This document shows, piece by piece, positions 20,222 through 31,613 of a stretch of 64,000 bases of DNA. Every line of letters begins with the position of its first letter. Positions within the stretch are counted from its first letter, which is position 1. Under the pieces are notes generated by a model. The model had not been told where the DNA came from, made no database searches, and saw nothing but the letters and a program-made list of their open reading frames with translations. Position numbers and translations under genes: made by a program. The stretch is from Sporichthya polymorpha DSM 43042 (GTDB lineage Bacteria; Actinomycetota; Actinomycetes; Sporichthyales; Sporichthyaceae). The stretch is from assembly GCF_000384115.1 (NCBI RefSeq), contig NZ_KB913029.1, forward strand, positions 5,431,057 through 5,495,056. The letters are read 5' to 3'.

Positions 20222-20755
20222 ATGTCCGTGGCCGCCGCCGCGTACCGCCTGCGCCGCCTGCCCGCGCCCGCCACCGAGCCGCCCTACGACGAGTTCCCGG
20301 TGCTCCCGGTCGCCCCGGTCAACGCCGTCCAGGGCACGCTCGCCCTCACCTTCACGCTCCCCTCCGGGGTGCCGGCCGCTCCGACGCCGGTGCTGCGCGT
20401 GGTCGCGGAGCCGCCGGTCGAAGACCCGGCCGACGAGACCCTGCCCCCGCTGCGGTGCTGGGCGGACACGCTCGCGATGGCGATCGCCCAGATCCTCACC
20501 GGCGAGCGCACCCCGGGGCAGTTCCGGCAGTGGACGCTGCCCGAGGTGTTCGACGTCCTCGCCCGCCACGCCGCGCTCGCGGCCGCGCGCCCGCGCCGCC
20601 GGGCGGCCCTGCGCGCGGTGCGCATCTGCTCCCCCGCCGCCGGAGTCGCCGAGGTGACGACAGTGGTCCACGGCCTCACCCGCCCGAAGGCACTCGCGTT
20701 CCGGCTCGAGTCCCGCCGGTCCCGCTGGCTGTGCACCGCGCTGGAGGTCGGCTGA
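20222..20755 (+). CDS. Rv3235-family (DUF6459-like) protein
   Basis: A 177-residue cytoplasmic protein with the family arrangement: an N-terminal PPYDEFPV segment, a QGTLALTFTLPSGVP strand, then WADTLAMAIAQILTGERTPGQFRQW and a basic C-terminal half. Mycobacterial Rv3235 lies close to secA1 (Rv3240c), as here. Function unknown. The ATG at 20222 has a GGGGGAG site. It leads, 58 bases on, into a HAD phosphatase gene. Confidence 0.75.
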   Translation: MSVAAAAYRLRRLPAPATEPPYDEFPVLPVAPVNAVQGTLALTFTLPSGVPAAPTPVLRVVAEPPVEDPADETLPPLRCWADTLAMAIAQILTGERTPGQFRQWTLPEVFDVLARHAALAAARPRRRAALRAVRICSPAAGVAEVTTVVHGLTRPKALAFRLESRRSRWLCTALEVG

Positions 20756-20813
20756 CGGACTCGGTGTCCTGCCGCGGCAGCGGTCCCGGGACGGCAGTTA
20801 CGCTCGGCGTCCC

Positions 20814-21488
20814 GTGACCATCGCTCGCCTCCCCGCGGCCGTCCTGTGGGACATGGACGGCACGCTCGTCGACACCGAGCCGTACTGGATCGAGTGCGAG
20901 TACGCGCTTGTCGAGTCGTACGGCGGGACGTGGTCGGACGAGCTCGCACACGCGCAGGTCGGGAACGACCTGATCGACACCGGCCGAGCGATCGCGGAGC
21001 ACGGGGGCGTCCCGTTGGAGCCGATCGAGATCGTCGAGCGGCTGCTGGACGGGGTCGTCGAGCGCGTCCGCGCCCGCCTGCCGTGGCGCCCGGGGGCCCG
21101 CGAGCTGCTGGAGGAGCTGCACGCCCGCCGCGTTCCGTGCGCGCTGGTGACGATGTCCTGGCGCCGCTTCGCCGAAGCGGTCGTCGACTCGGTGCCCGAC
21201 CGCTTCGCGGCGTTGGTGACCGGCGACGAGGTCGACCGCCCGAAGCCCTACCCCGACCCGTACCTCGTCGCGGCCCGGATGCTCGGCCAGGACCCCGCGC
21301 GCTGCCTCGCGATCGAGGACAGCCCGAAGGGCGTGGCCTCCGCCGTCGCCGCCGGCGTCCCGACCCTCGCGGTCCAGAACTTCGTCCCGCTCTCCCCCGG
21401 CCACGGCCTGACCGTCGTCGACACTCTCGAAGGCTGGACCCCCGAACGCCTCGCGACTCTTCTCCCTCCGCCGACTCCCGGCCGATAG
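20814..21488 (+). CDS. HAD-superfamily phosphatase (beta-phosphoglucomutase-like)
   Basis: A 224-residue HAD hydrolase of subfamily IA. Motif I is DMDGTLVDTEPYW, motif II is LVTMSW, motif III is DRPKPYPDPYL and motif IV is CLAIEDSPKG. The helical cap lies between motifs I and II. Substrates of such enzymes are small phosphorylated metabolites and cannot be read from sequence. The GTG at 20814 has no ribosome site but follows TACGCT by nine bases, so a short or leaderless 5' end is possible. It ends before the paired palindrome at 21505. Confidence 0.88.
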   Translation: MTIARLPAAVLWDMDGTLVDTEPYWIECEYALVESYGGTWSDELAHAQVGNDLIDTGRAIAEHGGVPLEPIEIVERLLDGVVERVRARLPWRPGARELLEELHARRVPCALVTMSWRRFAEAVVDSVPDRFAALVTGDEVDRPKPYPDPYLVAARMLGQDPARCLAIEDSPKGVASAVAAGVPTLAVQNFVPLSPGHGLTVVDTLEGWTPERLATLLPPPTPGR

Positions 21489-21504
21489 CGGTCGACCAGA
21501 ATTT

Positions 21505-21551
21505 AAAAGGGTGACACCCCTTACTCCCGAGTCATGGGGTGTCACCCTTTC
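21505..21551. terminator. Paired GGGTGTCACCC palindrome, unit A
   Basis: AAAAGGGTGACACCCC and GGGGTGTCACCCTTTC form a long hairpin around a 15-base centre. Each arm is itself near-palindromic (AAGGGTGACACCCCTT). It lies after the HAD gene and probably terminates it. It is one of five related loci in the window. Confidence 0.8.
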
Positions 21552-21707
21552 GTCGGGGTTATCCACAACCCGTTGGAGATGACATCTCCAACGGGGTCGC
21601 GTGGTGTTGATGCTGCGTCAGAGGTGTTGTGGCACCGAAGGTTCAGCCTCTCCTCGCTCTCGATCTCGGCGAAAATGGACTGTCGGTGGTGGCCGCTAGG
21701 TTGATTC

Positions 21708-23456
21708 GTGATGACGGGGACATCGACAGCCACCCATTCCACGCCGAGTGCGTGGCAGGTCTCGTTGGGCATCGCGCCCAGCGAGGGCGAGTGCGCGTCG
21801 ATGACCGGGGCCGAGTCGGTCGCCGTCCTGCGGGCCGGCCAACGACAGCTCAACGCCGCCCACGCGGCCTGGCTGGCAATGGTGGCCGAGGTCGGATCCC
21901 GCGGCCTGGACTCCCAGGACGAGATCGTGCGCCTGGCGGCCCCGGACCGCTGGGGCGCCGATGAGGTCCGCACCGCGTTGCGGATCTCGGCCTACACCGC
22001 GAACGAGCTGCTCGACTTCGCCTGGGCCGTGGTGCGCCGCTTCCCCAAGCTCCATGCCGCGATGGCCGCCGGCGGGTTGAGCATCGAACGGGCCCGCGTC
22101 ATCCACTTCTGGGTCCGGGACATGAGCGACGAGCACGCCAACACCGTGATCGATGAGGTCCTCGGGCACTGCTCGATCGACGCCGACCGCCCCTGGACCA
22201 GTGAGCAGATCGGCACGCGGTGCCGCAAGCTCGGGATCCAGCTCGATCCGGACTGGGCCCAACGGCGCTTCGCCGAGGCCCACCGGGACCGGCGGGTGAT
22301 CTCCTGGCGCAACGAGGACGGCACCGCCACCCTGGCCGCGCAGAACCAGGACCCCGCCCGGGTCGCCGCCGCCATCGCCCGGGTGCGGAAGCTGGCCGAT
22401 GACGCCAAACGCGCGGGGGACCCGCGGCCGCTGGATCACCTGCGCTCGGAGATCGCGCTCAACCTGCTGGACGGCACCTACGCCGACTTCACCGACGACC
22501 AGATCCTCGCCCACCTCGCCACCACCCGCCCCACCCACGACGAGACGGTCGAGACGGCCGAGACCGACGAGGGCGACGCGTTCGAGACGGAGCCCGAGCC
22601 CGAGGCGGAGCCCGCGCCCGAGCGCGAGACCGAGCCGGAGCGCGAGACCGAGCCGGAGCCCGAGCCCGAGCGGGCGCCGGTGGCGCGGTCGCCGCACCAC
22701 GGGGTGCAGCTCACCGCGAAGGTCTCCACCCTGCTCGGGATGGACCGCGACCCCGCCGAGCTCGCCGGGCAGGGACCGGTGCACGCCGAGTACGCCCGCG
22801 ACCTCGCCCACCGACTGGCGGCGGGGCAGTGGCGGTTCGCGGTCACCGACCCCGCCGGGTACGCGATCAGCTCCGGGCTCATCAGCGCACGGCCGATCGA
22901 CTGGCCCAAGCGCCGCGCGGATGACCACGGCATCGTCGACCTGCTCATCCCCGCCACGCTGCTGCAGGCCCTGCTCGACCAGACCGTCACCAGCCCCGAG
23001 GTCGCGCTCTGGCACCCCGTCCTGGTCGAGATCGGCCGCCACCACCTCCTGGCGACCGCCGGCGCCGACACGGACAACCCGGCCGGCCCGCCCACCCCGG
23101 AGGACCCCGACGACGCCCGGCGTCGGTTCCCCCGCCAAGGGTTACGCCGGGACACCCAGCTGCGGATGACCACCTGCCAGGCCCCCGGCTGCCGGCTGCC
23201 CGCCGCGCGGTCGGAGATCGACCACACGATCGACCACGCCCGCGGGGGTCTGACCCTGGCCGGGAACCTCGGCCCGCTCTGCGAGCACGACCACGACCTC
23301 AAGACCAAGGGCGGGTGGCAACTAATCCGCCTGTCCGACCAGAAGGTCCGCTGGATCACCCGCCTCGGCGTCAGCTACGACGTCGAAATCCCACCCCTGA
23401 TCGACCCCGGGGAACGACCACCACCCCGCCCCGCACCCGACGAGCCAGCCGCCTGA
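21708..23456 (+). CDS. DUF222 / HNH endonuclease (13E12-repeat family)
   Basis: A 582-residue protein of the DUF222-HNH family, multi-copy and mobile-like in many actinobacteria. The N-terminal helical DUF222 domain spans about residues 30-270. A low-complexity Glu/Pro/Arg linker follows, then a second conserved part. The C-terminal HNH nuclease has TTCQAPGCRLP (zinc Cys pair), EIDHTIDHARGG, GNLGPLCEHDH and KTKGGW. Its biological role is not established. The GTG at 21708 or the ATG at 21711 are both possible; TAGGTT lies eight bases before the ATG. It sits between two strong terminators inside an otherwise conserved block, which suggests insertion. Confidence 0.85.
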   Translation: MMTGTSTATHSTPSAWQVSLGIAPSEGECASMTGAESVAVLRAGQRQLNAAHAAWLAMVAEVGSRGLDSQDEIVRLAAPDRWGADEVRTALRISAYTANELLDFAWAVVRRFPKLHAAMAAGGLSIERARVIHFWVRDMSDEHANTVIDEVLGHCSIDADRPWTSEQIGTRCRKLGIQLDPDWAQRRFAEAHRDRRVISWRNEDGTATLAAQNQDPARVAAAIARVRKLADDAKRAGDPRPLDHLRSEIALNLLDGTYADFTDDQILAHLATTRPTHDETVETAETDEGDAFETEPEPEAEPAPERETEPERETEPEPEPERAPVARSPHHGVQLTAKVSTLLGMDRDPAELAGQGPVHAEYARDLAHRLAAGQWRFAVTDPAGYAISSGLISARPIDWPKRRADDHGIVDLLIPATLLQALLDQTVTSPEVALWHPVLVEIGRHHLLATAGADTDNPAGPPTPEDPDDARRRFPRQGLRRDTQLRMTTCQAPGCRLPAARSEIDHTIDHARGGLTLAGNLGPLCEHDHDLKTKGGWQLIRLSDQKVRWITRLGVSYDVEIPPLIDPGERPPPRPAPDEPAA

Positions 23457-23457
23457 G

Positions 23458-23489
23458 GCTCCCGGGGCGAACCAGGCCGCCCCGGGAGC
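23458..23489. terminator. Bidirectional terminator between HNH gene and secA
   Basis: GCTCCCGGGGCG (23458-23469) pairs perfectly with CGCCCCGGGAGC (23478-23489) around an 8-base loop, between convergent genes. Confidence 0.85.
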
Positions 23490-23506
23490 GCTCAGCGGTC
23501 CTTGGC

Positions 23507-26281
<2,775 letters not shown>

Positions 26282-26497
26282 CCGCGGAGCTCCTGCCTGG
26301 TCGTGCTGCCAAATCGTGCGGTCAAACGTGGAGCCCATCGTAGGCGTCCGGCGATCTCCGCACGTCCGCCGCGTGGCCGGGGCGCCGCAGGTCGGCCAGG
26401 GGTGCGCCGCCGACGGGGGTGCGCAGGTGGGGGACGTAATGACCCAGTCGGCGCATTAGCACCCGGACAGGGCGCGGACTGAGTTTGAATAGTCTCT

Positions 26498-27103
26498 GTG
26501 ATCACTCCCGACCCACACGCACCTCCAGAGCTGCCGCCGGAGCCGATCGAGATCGCGGCCGGCACGCTCCAGTTGCGTCCGTGGGAACACCGGCTGATCC
26601 CGGAGCTGCTCGCCGCGATGCGGGACCCGGTCTGGCGGGAGTGGGCCGTGGCCAAGGTCCCGGCGACCGAGGAGGCCGCCGGAGCCTGGATCGACGCCCG
26701 CCTCCGGGCGTGGCGCGAGGGCCGGGTGCTCTCCTTCGCCGTCCAGGACGCCACCACCGCCGAACTGCTCGGCTCGGTCACGCTCCGTTCGTTCGGGATC
26801 TGGCCCCGCGCGGCGGACATCGGGTTCTGGACCGCCCCGGCCGCCCGCCAGCGTGGCGTGGCGGTCGCCGCCGTCAACGTGGTCACCCGCTGGGCGTTCA
26901 CGTCACTGGAGCTCAACCGCCTGTCGCTCTACCACGCAGTGCAGAACACCGCGGCGTGCCAGGTCGCCGCCGCGGCGGGCTACCTGCCGGAAGGCGTCGC
27001 CCGCGGGGCGCTGCCCCGCGCCGACGGGGGCTGGTTCGACATGGAGATGCACGCCCGCCTCGCCGGGGATCCGGCCCCGCGCCCCGCCGCCCCGACCCCT
27101 TAG
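26498..27103 (+). CDS. GNAT acetyltransferase, RimJ/RimL type
   Basis: A 201-residue GCN5-related N-acetyltransferase. It has the RimJ/RimL-like core ADIGFWTAPAARQRGVAVAAV (acetyl-CoA loop Q-R-G-V-A) and LNRLSLYHAVQNTAACQVAAAAGY. The acceptor is unknown; relatives acetylate ribosomal-protein N-termini or small amines. The GTG at 26498 is the only sensible start; there is no strong ribosome site. Confidence 0.85.
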   Translation: MITPDPHAPPELPPEPIEIAAGTLQLRPWEHRLIPELLAAMRDPVWREWAVAKVPATEEAAGAWIDARLRAWREGRVLSFAVQDATTAELLGSVTLRSFGIWPRAADIGFWTAPAARQRGVAVAAVNVVTRWAFTSLELNRLSLYHAVQNTAACQVAAAAGYLPEGVARGALPRADGGWFDMEMHARLAGDPAPRPAAPTP

Positions 27104-27171
27104 CTCCCTCGGTAAAGCCCCTGCGTAGAGTGAGCGCCGCACATTCGACGTACGGCTCGAGGAGGGCACCG

Positions 27172-27372
27172 GTGGCGCACGGCGGTCAGGGACGCCCGAT
27201 CTCGTGGATCGCGGTCCTCGTCATCTGCGTGGGATTCACCGTGGCCGGGGTCGCGCTGTGCATGGACCCGACCTGGTGGCTCTTCTGGACCGGCACGGGC
27301 ATCACTGCCGCCGGCGGGATCTTCGCCCTCGCGGTGGGGATCATGGAGGACTACTCCACCGAGGGTCACTGA
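27172..27372 (+). CDS. Small two-helix membrane protein (HGxxPAAW-like)
   Basis: A 66-residue membrane protein. The GTG at 27172 follows a GAGGAGGG site. VAHGGQGRPISW corresponds to the HGxxPAAW motif, here with R-P-I-S in place of P-A-A. Two hydrophobic helices (about 12-30 and 36-55) end in a short acidic tail EDYSTEGH. Family members are conserved small proteins in actinobacteria with no known function. Too short for many annotation pipelines, but start, ribosome site and topology are convincing. Confidence 0.75.
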   Translation: MAHGGQGRPISWIAVLVICVGFTVAGVALCMDPTWWLFWTGTGITAAGGIFALAVGIMEDYSTEGH

Positions 27373-27422
27373 CCCCGTCACTGGCCCGGAAACTGTCGGA
27401 CCCCTTCGGCAGTATCTGAGGG

Positions 27423-28574
27423 GTGGACTCCCTCTCCGCCGCTGACGCGCGCCGTCTCGCGCTGCGGACCCAGGGCCTGCTCGGGGCACGACCCCGGAAT
27501 CCCGCCGCGGTGCTGCGGCTGCTCGGGGCGGTCCAGCTCGACACGATCTCGGTCCTGGCCCGGTCCCACGAGCTGGTCCCCTACGCCCGGCTCGGGCCGG
27601 TGGGGCGTCCCGCCGTCGAGCGGGCGTTCTGGAGCGGCGCGTGCGTGGAGTACTGGTCGCACGCGGCGTGCATCCTCCCCGTCGAGACCTGGCCGCTGTA
27701 CTCCTTCCGGCGGCGGCACTTTCGCGAGCGCGGGATCCGCTGGCACGAGCGGCCGCCCGAGTCGGTGTTCGCGGAGGTCCGGGCCCGCCTCGCCGACGGC
27801 GGGCCGGTGACGACGGGCGACATCGGCGGCGCCAAGAAGGGCGGTCCGTGGTGGGACTGGTCGGGCCAGAAGATCGCCATCGAGTTCCTGCTCGACACCG
27901 GTGAAGTGGTCTGCACCCGCCGGGTCGAGTGGCGCCGCGTCTACGACCTGGCCGAGCGGGCGCTGCCCGCCGAGGTTCTCGCCGCCGACACTCTCGACGA
28001 CACCGAGTGCCACCGCCGTCTCGTCGCCGCGGCCGGCGCGGCGATGGGGGTCGCGACCGCCGCCGACCTCGCGGACTACCCGCGGATCTCGCGGGCGGAC
28101 GTCGAGGCCGTCCTGCCGGACACCGGGCTGATCCCGGTCGCGGTGGAGGGCTGGTCGGCCCCCGCGTGGGCGGACGCGGCGGCGCTGGCGCAGGTCGACG
28201 CCCGCGGCCGCCACCGGACGACGCTGCTCTCGCCGTTCGACTCCCTGATCTGGGACCGCAAACGCACCCTGCGCCTCTTCGGCTTCAGCCACGCCCTCGA
28301 GGCCTACAAGCCGGCCGCGAAGCGGGACTACGGCTACTTCACGATGCCGCTGCTGGCCGGCGGCCGGCTCCTGGGCCGCGTGGACCCGAAGCGCATCGGC
28401 ACCACGCTCGCGGCGCAGGCGGTCTTCCTCGACACCCCGGCGGCCGTCGCCCCCATGGCCGCCGCGCTCTGGGAGGCGGCGGCCTGGGTGGGCTGCGACT
28501 CCGTCTCGATCGACCGCGTCGAACCGGTCGGCCTCGCCGACCGGCTGCACGCCGCCCTGACCGACACCGCCTGA
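27423..28574 (+). CDS. YcaQ/AlkZ-family (HTH_42) DNA glycosylase-like protein
   Basis: A 383-residue winged-helix protein of the family that includes AlkZ and E. coli YcaQ, which unhook interstrand crosslinks or remove bulky alkylpurines. The catalytic QxD motif is visible as QLDTISVLARSH near residue 39. LLSPFDSLIWDR and a GYFTMPLLAGGRLLGRVDPK segment are also typical. In Streptomyces, members give self-resistance to DNA-alkylating antibiotics. There is no biosynthetic cluster here, so this is more likely general repair. Confidence 0.85.
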   Translation: MDSLSAADARRLALRTQGLLGARPRNPAAVLRLLGAVQLDTISVLARSHELVPYARLGPVGRPAVERAFWSGACVEYWSHAACILPVETWPLYSFRRRHFRERGIRWHERPPESVFAEVRARLADGGPVTTGDIGGAKKGGPWWDWSGQKIAIEFLLDTGEVVCTRRVEWRRVYDLAERALPAEVLAADTLDDTECHRRLVAAAGAAMGVATAADLADYPRISRADVEAVLPDTGLIPVAVEGWSAPAWADAAALAQVDARGRHRTTLLSPFDSLIWDRKRTLRLFGFSHALEAYKPAAKRDYGYFTMPLLAGGRLLGRVDPKRIGTTLAAQAVFLDTPAAVAPMAAALWEAAAWVGCDSVSIDRVEPVGLADRLHAALTDTA

Positions 28575-28608
28575 CGCCGGCCGGCGTCACGACACCGAGG
28601 AGCAGACC

Positions 28609-29109
28609 GTGTACGAGACCCCCGAGGACCTGGCCGCCCTGCAGGAACTGCTCGACCGGAGCCGGGCCGGCGCCGGCGGGCACCTCGCCGACATCTTCAC
28701 CGCGGACCGCTGGCTCGACGCGAAGGCCCTGACCGAACGGCTGCAGAGCATGTGCCTGCTCTCCCTCGCGACCGTGACCGCGGACAACCGGCCGCTGGTC
28801 GGGGCCGTGGACGCGTTCTTCATCCGCGGGTCGTTCTGCTTCGGCAGCTCCCCCACGTCGGTGCGGGCCCGGCACATCGCCGCCCGGCCTCAGGTCAGCG
28901 CGGTGCACCTGCCTGGCGAACACCTGTCGGTCACCGTCCACGGGCAGGCGCACCTCATCGGCTGGGGTACCGAGGATCCGTACGCCGCCCCGCTGCTCGA
29001 TGCGCTGCGGGACAAGTACGGCGCCGACAATTTCGGCGAGCAGGGCGCTCCGTACTGGCGGATCGAGGCGGCGAAGATGTTCGTCTTCCACATGGATCCG
29101 GAGCCCTGA
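28609..29109 (+). CDS. Pyridoxamine 5'-phosphate oxidase-family flavin-binding protein
   Basis: A 166-residue split-barrel protein. The GTG at 28609 has a GAGGAG site. It contains LATVTADNRPLVGAVDAFFI, SPTSVRARHIAARPQVSAVHL and VTVHGQAHLIG, typical of FMN- or F420-binding PPOX-fold proteins with unknown substrates. It lies 34 bases after the glycosylase gene and is probably in one transcript with it and with the DUF2505 gene that follows. Confidence 0.8.
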   Translation: MYETPEDLAALQELLDRSRAGAGGHLADIFTADRWLDAKALTERLQSMCLLSLATVTADNRPLVGAVDAFFIRGSFCFGSSPTSVRARHIAARPQVSAVHLPGEHLSVTVHGQAHLIGWGTEDPYAAPLLDALRDKYGADNFGEQGAPYWRIEAAKMFVFHMDPEP

Positions 29110-29156
29110 GCCGACCGCTTGCCGAGTCCCGGGGCGGCGAACGGCAGAATCCCCCC

Positions 29157-29645
29157 ATGGCCACTCGCTACACGCACACCTTCACCTGGGACGCGCCGCC
29201 CGCCGCCGTTCACGCGATGGTGACCGACCCGGCGTACCAGGAGCAGCGCGCGCAGGCCGGGAACCCGATCAGCGCCGAGGCCTCGGTCACGGGCGGCGCG
29301 GACGGCACGACGATCTCGGTCTACCGGCTGATGGCCATCGACCCGCCGGGGTTCCTCAAGAACTTCGTCGGCGACAAGATCGGCATCCAGGAGACCCAGA
29401 CCTGGACCAGCCCGACCGAGGCGACCCTGCTCGTCGAGATCCTCAAGCAGCCCGGTGACGTCCGTGGGACGATCCGCCTGGCCGAGTCGGGGGCGTCGAC
29501 GGTCGTCACCGTCGAAGCGTCGATCGCGGTGAAGGTCCCGCTCGTCGGGGGCAAGGTCGAGAGTTACGTCGCGAGCATCGTCGATCGTCTCCTCGCCAAG
29601 GACGAGGAACTCGGCAAGACCTGGCTCGCCGGCGGGGGCCGCTGA
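29157..29645 (+). CDS. DUF2505 family protein (SRPBCC-like fold)
   Basis: A 162-residue actinobacterial protein. It begins MATRYTHTFTWDAPPAAVHAMVTDPAYQEQ, the DUF2505 pattern, which is related to the START/SRPBCC helix-grip fold. LVEILKQPGDVRGTIRL is followed by a beta hairpin and a C-terminal helix with VPLVGGKVESYVA. The ATG at 29157 has no ribosome site. Function unknown; lipid or isoprenoid binding is possible by fold only. Confidence 0.78.
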   Translation: MATRYTHTFTWDAPPAAVHAMVTDPAYQEQRAQAGNPISAEASVTGGADGTTISVYRLMAIDPPGFLKNFVGDKIGIQETQTWTSPTEATLLVEILKQPGDVRGTIRLAESGASTVVTVEASIAVKVPLVGGKVESYVASIVDRLLAKDEELGKTWLAGGGR

Positions 29646-29667
29646 CTCTCGCCACCCTGACGGAGTG

Positions 29668-30393
29668 TCAGTTGATGTCGAGCAACTTCTCGCGGACCGC
29701 GTAGAAGACCGCCTCCATCCGGGAGTGCAGCTGCAGCTTCTCCAGGATGTTGCGGACGTGGTTCTTGACCGTGTTCTCGCTGATGAACAGCTCGCGCGCG
29801 ATCTCGCGGTTGTTGCGACCGCGGGCGACCAGACGCAGGACGTCGAGCTCACGCTCGGTCAGGCGCGGGGCCGGGACGCGGTTGCTGCTGCGGGGGTCCT
29901 TCTTGATCAGCGAGGCGAACTCGTTGAGGAGCTTGGACGCCATGGCCGGGCTGATCAGCGACTGGCCCTCGTGGACCGCGCGGATGCCGGTGGCGACCTC
30001 CTCGATGGAGATCTCCTTGAGCAGGTACCCCGTCGCGCCGGCTTTGACCGCCTCGTAGAGGTCGCTCTCCTCGTCGCTGATCGTCAGCATGATGATCTTG
30101 GCGACGGGAGCGACCTCCTTGATCGCCGCGGCCGCCTCGATGCCCGAGAGCTTCGGCATGCGCACGTCGAGCAGGACGACGTCGGGGAGCAGGTCGGCGG
30201 CCTTGCGGACCGCCTCCTCGCCGTCGGCCGCCTCGCCCACGAGGGCGAAGTCGGATTCCTGCGAGAGGACCATCTCGAGGCCACGGCGGAACAGCACGTG
30301 GTCGTCCGCGATGAGGACGCGGATCGGTTCGTTCGGGGGCCCGGACTGACGCGGGATCTCGGCGCCGCCCATCTCGCTGCCGGGGTCGCTCAT
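29668..30393 (-). CDS. NarL/FixJ-type response regulator, orphan
   Basis: A 241-residue two-component regulator. The receiver domain (about 24-140) has the acidic pocket ADDH, the phospho-acceptor Asp near residue 76 (LLDVRMP), the conserved Thr (MLTISD) and Lys (YLLKE). The LuxR-type helix-turn-helix is LTERELDVLRLVARGRNNRE...ISENTVKNHVRNI. No histidine kinase gene is adjacent. The same regulator type stands next to hpf near mtrAB in Streptomyces (from memory). The ATG at 30393 is six bases after TAGGTT, so it is probably leaderless and separate from hpf. Confidence 0.92.
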   Translation of the reverse strand: MSDPGSEMGGAEIPRQSGPPNEPIRVLIADDHVLFRRGLEMVLSQESDFALVGEAADGEEAVRKAADLLPDVVLLDVRMPKLSGIEAAAAIKEVAPVAKIIMLTISDEESDLYEAVKAGATGYLLKEISIEEVATGIRAVHEGQSLISPAMASKLLNEFASLIKKDPRSSNRVPAPRLTERELDVLRLVARGRNNREIARELFISENTVKNHVRNILEKLQLHSRMEAVFYAVREKLLDIN

Positions 30394-30399
30394 GCCCGC

Positions 30400-30405
30400 A
30401 ACCTA
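30400..30405 (-). promoter_or_regulatory. -10 hexamer TAGGTT before the response regulator
   Basis: Read on the minus strand, TAGGTT lies six bases before the ATG at 30393, with no ribosome site between. This supports a leaderless transcript starting at the regulator itself. Confidence 0.5.
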
Positions 30406-30412
30406 ACCCGGA

Positions 30413-30470
30413 CGGGCCCCCCGTGTGGCCCGAATGGAAATCTTCGGAGTAGCCACACGGGGTGGTCCCG
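30413..30470. terminator. Long hairpin between hpf and the response regulator
   Basis: CCCCGTGTGGC (30419-30429) pairs with GCCACACGGGG (30452-30462). An inner CCGAA/TTCGG stem and outer CGGG/CCCG pairs extend it. It probably ends the hpf transcript upstream of the regulator's own promoter. Confidence 0.75.
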
Positions 30471-30534
30471 TTCGGCTTGACCCGTTGTGTACCGAAAAGT
30501 GCCGGGTCGTCAGTTGTTGCGGGTTGGACGCCCG

Positions 30535-31170
30535 TCAGGTCTGCAGGCGGATGACGCCGTAGTCGTAGCCGTGCCGGCGGTAGACGACGCTCGGGAGGCC
30601 GGAGTCGGCGTCCACGAACAGGAAGAAGTCATGACCCACGAGCTCCATCTGGTAGAGCGCCTGGTCCAGGGTCATGGGTGCGGCGTGGTGGGTCTTCTCG
30701 CGGACCACCATGGGGCAGTCGCCCTCGACGTCGAGGCCGCCGTCGCCCCAACTCATCATGTCCTCGTCGACCTCGAGAACGGCGGCCGCGGACTTCGCGG
30801 AGGAGCCGTTGGCGGAGGCGAGCGGAGCGGTCGCCATGGCGACCGAGACCGGTGTGCGGGATCCGTGGTGGACGCGGCGACGGTCTGCGGCCTTACGCAT
30901 GCGCACCTCCAACTTCCCGTAAGCCAGATCCAGCGCGGCGTAGGGGTCCGCGGCTGCAGCCTCGGCGCGAACCGTCGCGCCGCGGGTCAGAACGGTGATC
31001 TCGACCCGCTCACACACGTCGGTGAGTCGGGGGTTGCGTTCTCTCGACACCTCCACGTCGACACTGATGATCTTGCCGTCCCAGCGCTCGAGCTTGGCGA
31101 GCTTGTCCTGGACGTGCCGGCGGAACCGCTCCGAGACATCGGTGCGGCGACCCTTGACCACAATTTCCAC
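30535..31170 (-). CDS. hpf: Long-form ribosome hibernation promoting factor
   Basis: A 211-residue HPF that dimerises 70S ribosomes into inactive 100S particles. The N-terminal domain starts VEIVVKGRRTDVSERFRRHV and contains the beta-alpha-beta-beta-beta-alpha core. After a Ser/Ala linker comes the C-terminal dimerisation domain (VREKTHHAAPMTLDQALYQMELVGHDFFLFVD). The GTG at 31170 has an AAGGGAG site. Mycobacterial and Streptomyces homologues belong to stress or dormancy regulons. A structured 440-base leader precedes it. Confidence 0.95.
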   Translation of the reverse strand: MEIVVKGRRTDVSERFRRHVQDKLAKLERWDGKIISVDVEVSRERNPRLTDVCERVEITVLTRGATVRAEAAAADPYAALDLAYGKLEVRMRKAADRRRVHHGSRTPVSVAMATAPLASANGSSAKSAAAVLEVDEDMMSWGDGGLDVEGDCPMVVREKTHHAAPMTLDQALYQMELVGHDFFLFVDADSGLPSVVYRRHGYDYGVIRLQT

Positions 31171-31613
31171 GCCTACTCCCTTGCTACAGGCAACGACCGG
31201 AGGCCGTTGTGTTCGGGGATGCGAAGTACTACCCCTTCTCTCGGGGTTCCACAGGGGCGGACCCCCTCGAGTTCCCGGGGGTCGTCGGGGGCGGAGCCCC
31301 CGACTGTGACACCTGCCCGGCCGACCTGGTCTTCTACCCCACATTCGCCTGCTGAGGGTCTCGCAGCCAGAGCCACTACTCCCCTTCTCCCGGGACGAAA
31401 GCCATCTGGACTCTCGGCGGGGCAGGACTTACTTCTAAACCGCACCGTGATCGGACGACGAAGAGTCGCCTTACGTGGGCCGCTTCGCCTGCGGCTGGCC
31501 TCGGCTAGCCGGCTTGCACCGGCGCAACCACGGACCCGGGCAGGTGCCATGCAGACGACGGTAACCCGTGTCCGCTCCGGTGCACAGGGTGAATCCTTCC
31601 CCACACGATTTGC
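31171..31613 (-). other. Non-coding leader upstream of hpf with tandem G/C hairpins
   Basis: There is no convincing gene in these 443 bases. Read on the minus strand, two adjoining perfect hairpins occur: GTCGGGGGC/GCCCCCGAC (31304-31284) and GACCCCC/GGGGGTC (31283-31260). A weaker CCCC/GGGG stem follows close to hpf. The G and C tracts are interchangeable, so alternative pairings are possible. A short open frame at 31173-31604 lacks family features and a ribosome site. Probably the promoter and 5' UTR of hpf. Confidence 0.6.

Noticed and set aside
21708-23456. HNH gene as part of an insertion sequence
   Set aside because: No flanking inverted repeats or target duplication could be seen; the flanking hairpins differ in sequence and look like terminators.
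31173-31604. Minus-strand open frame of 143 codons in the hpf leader
   Set aside because: No ribosome site, no family features and it overlaps perfect hairpins.
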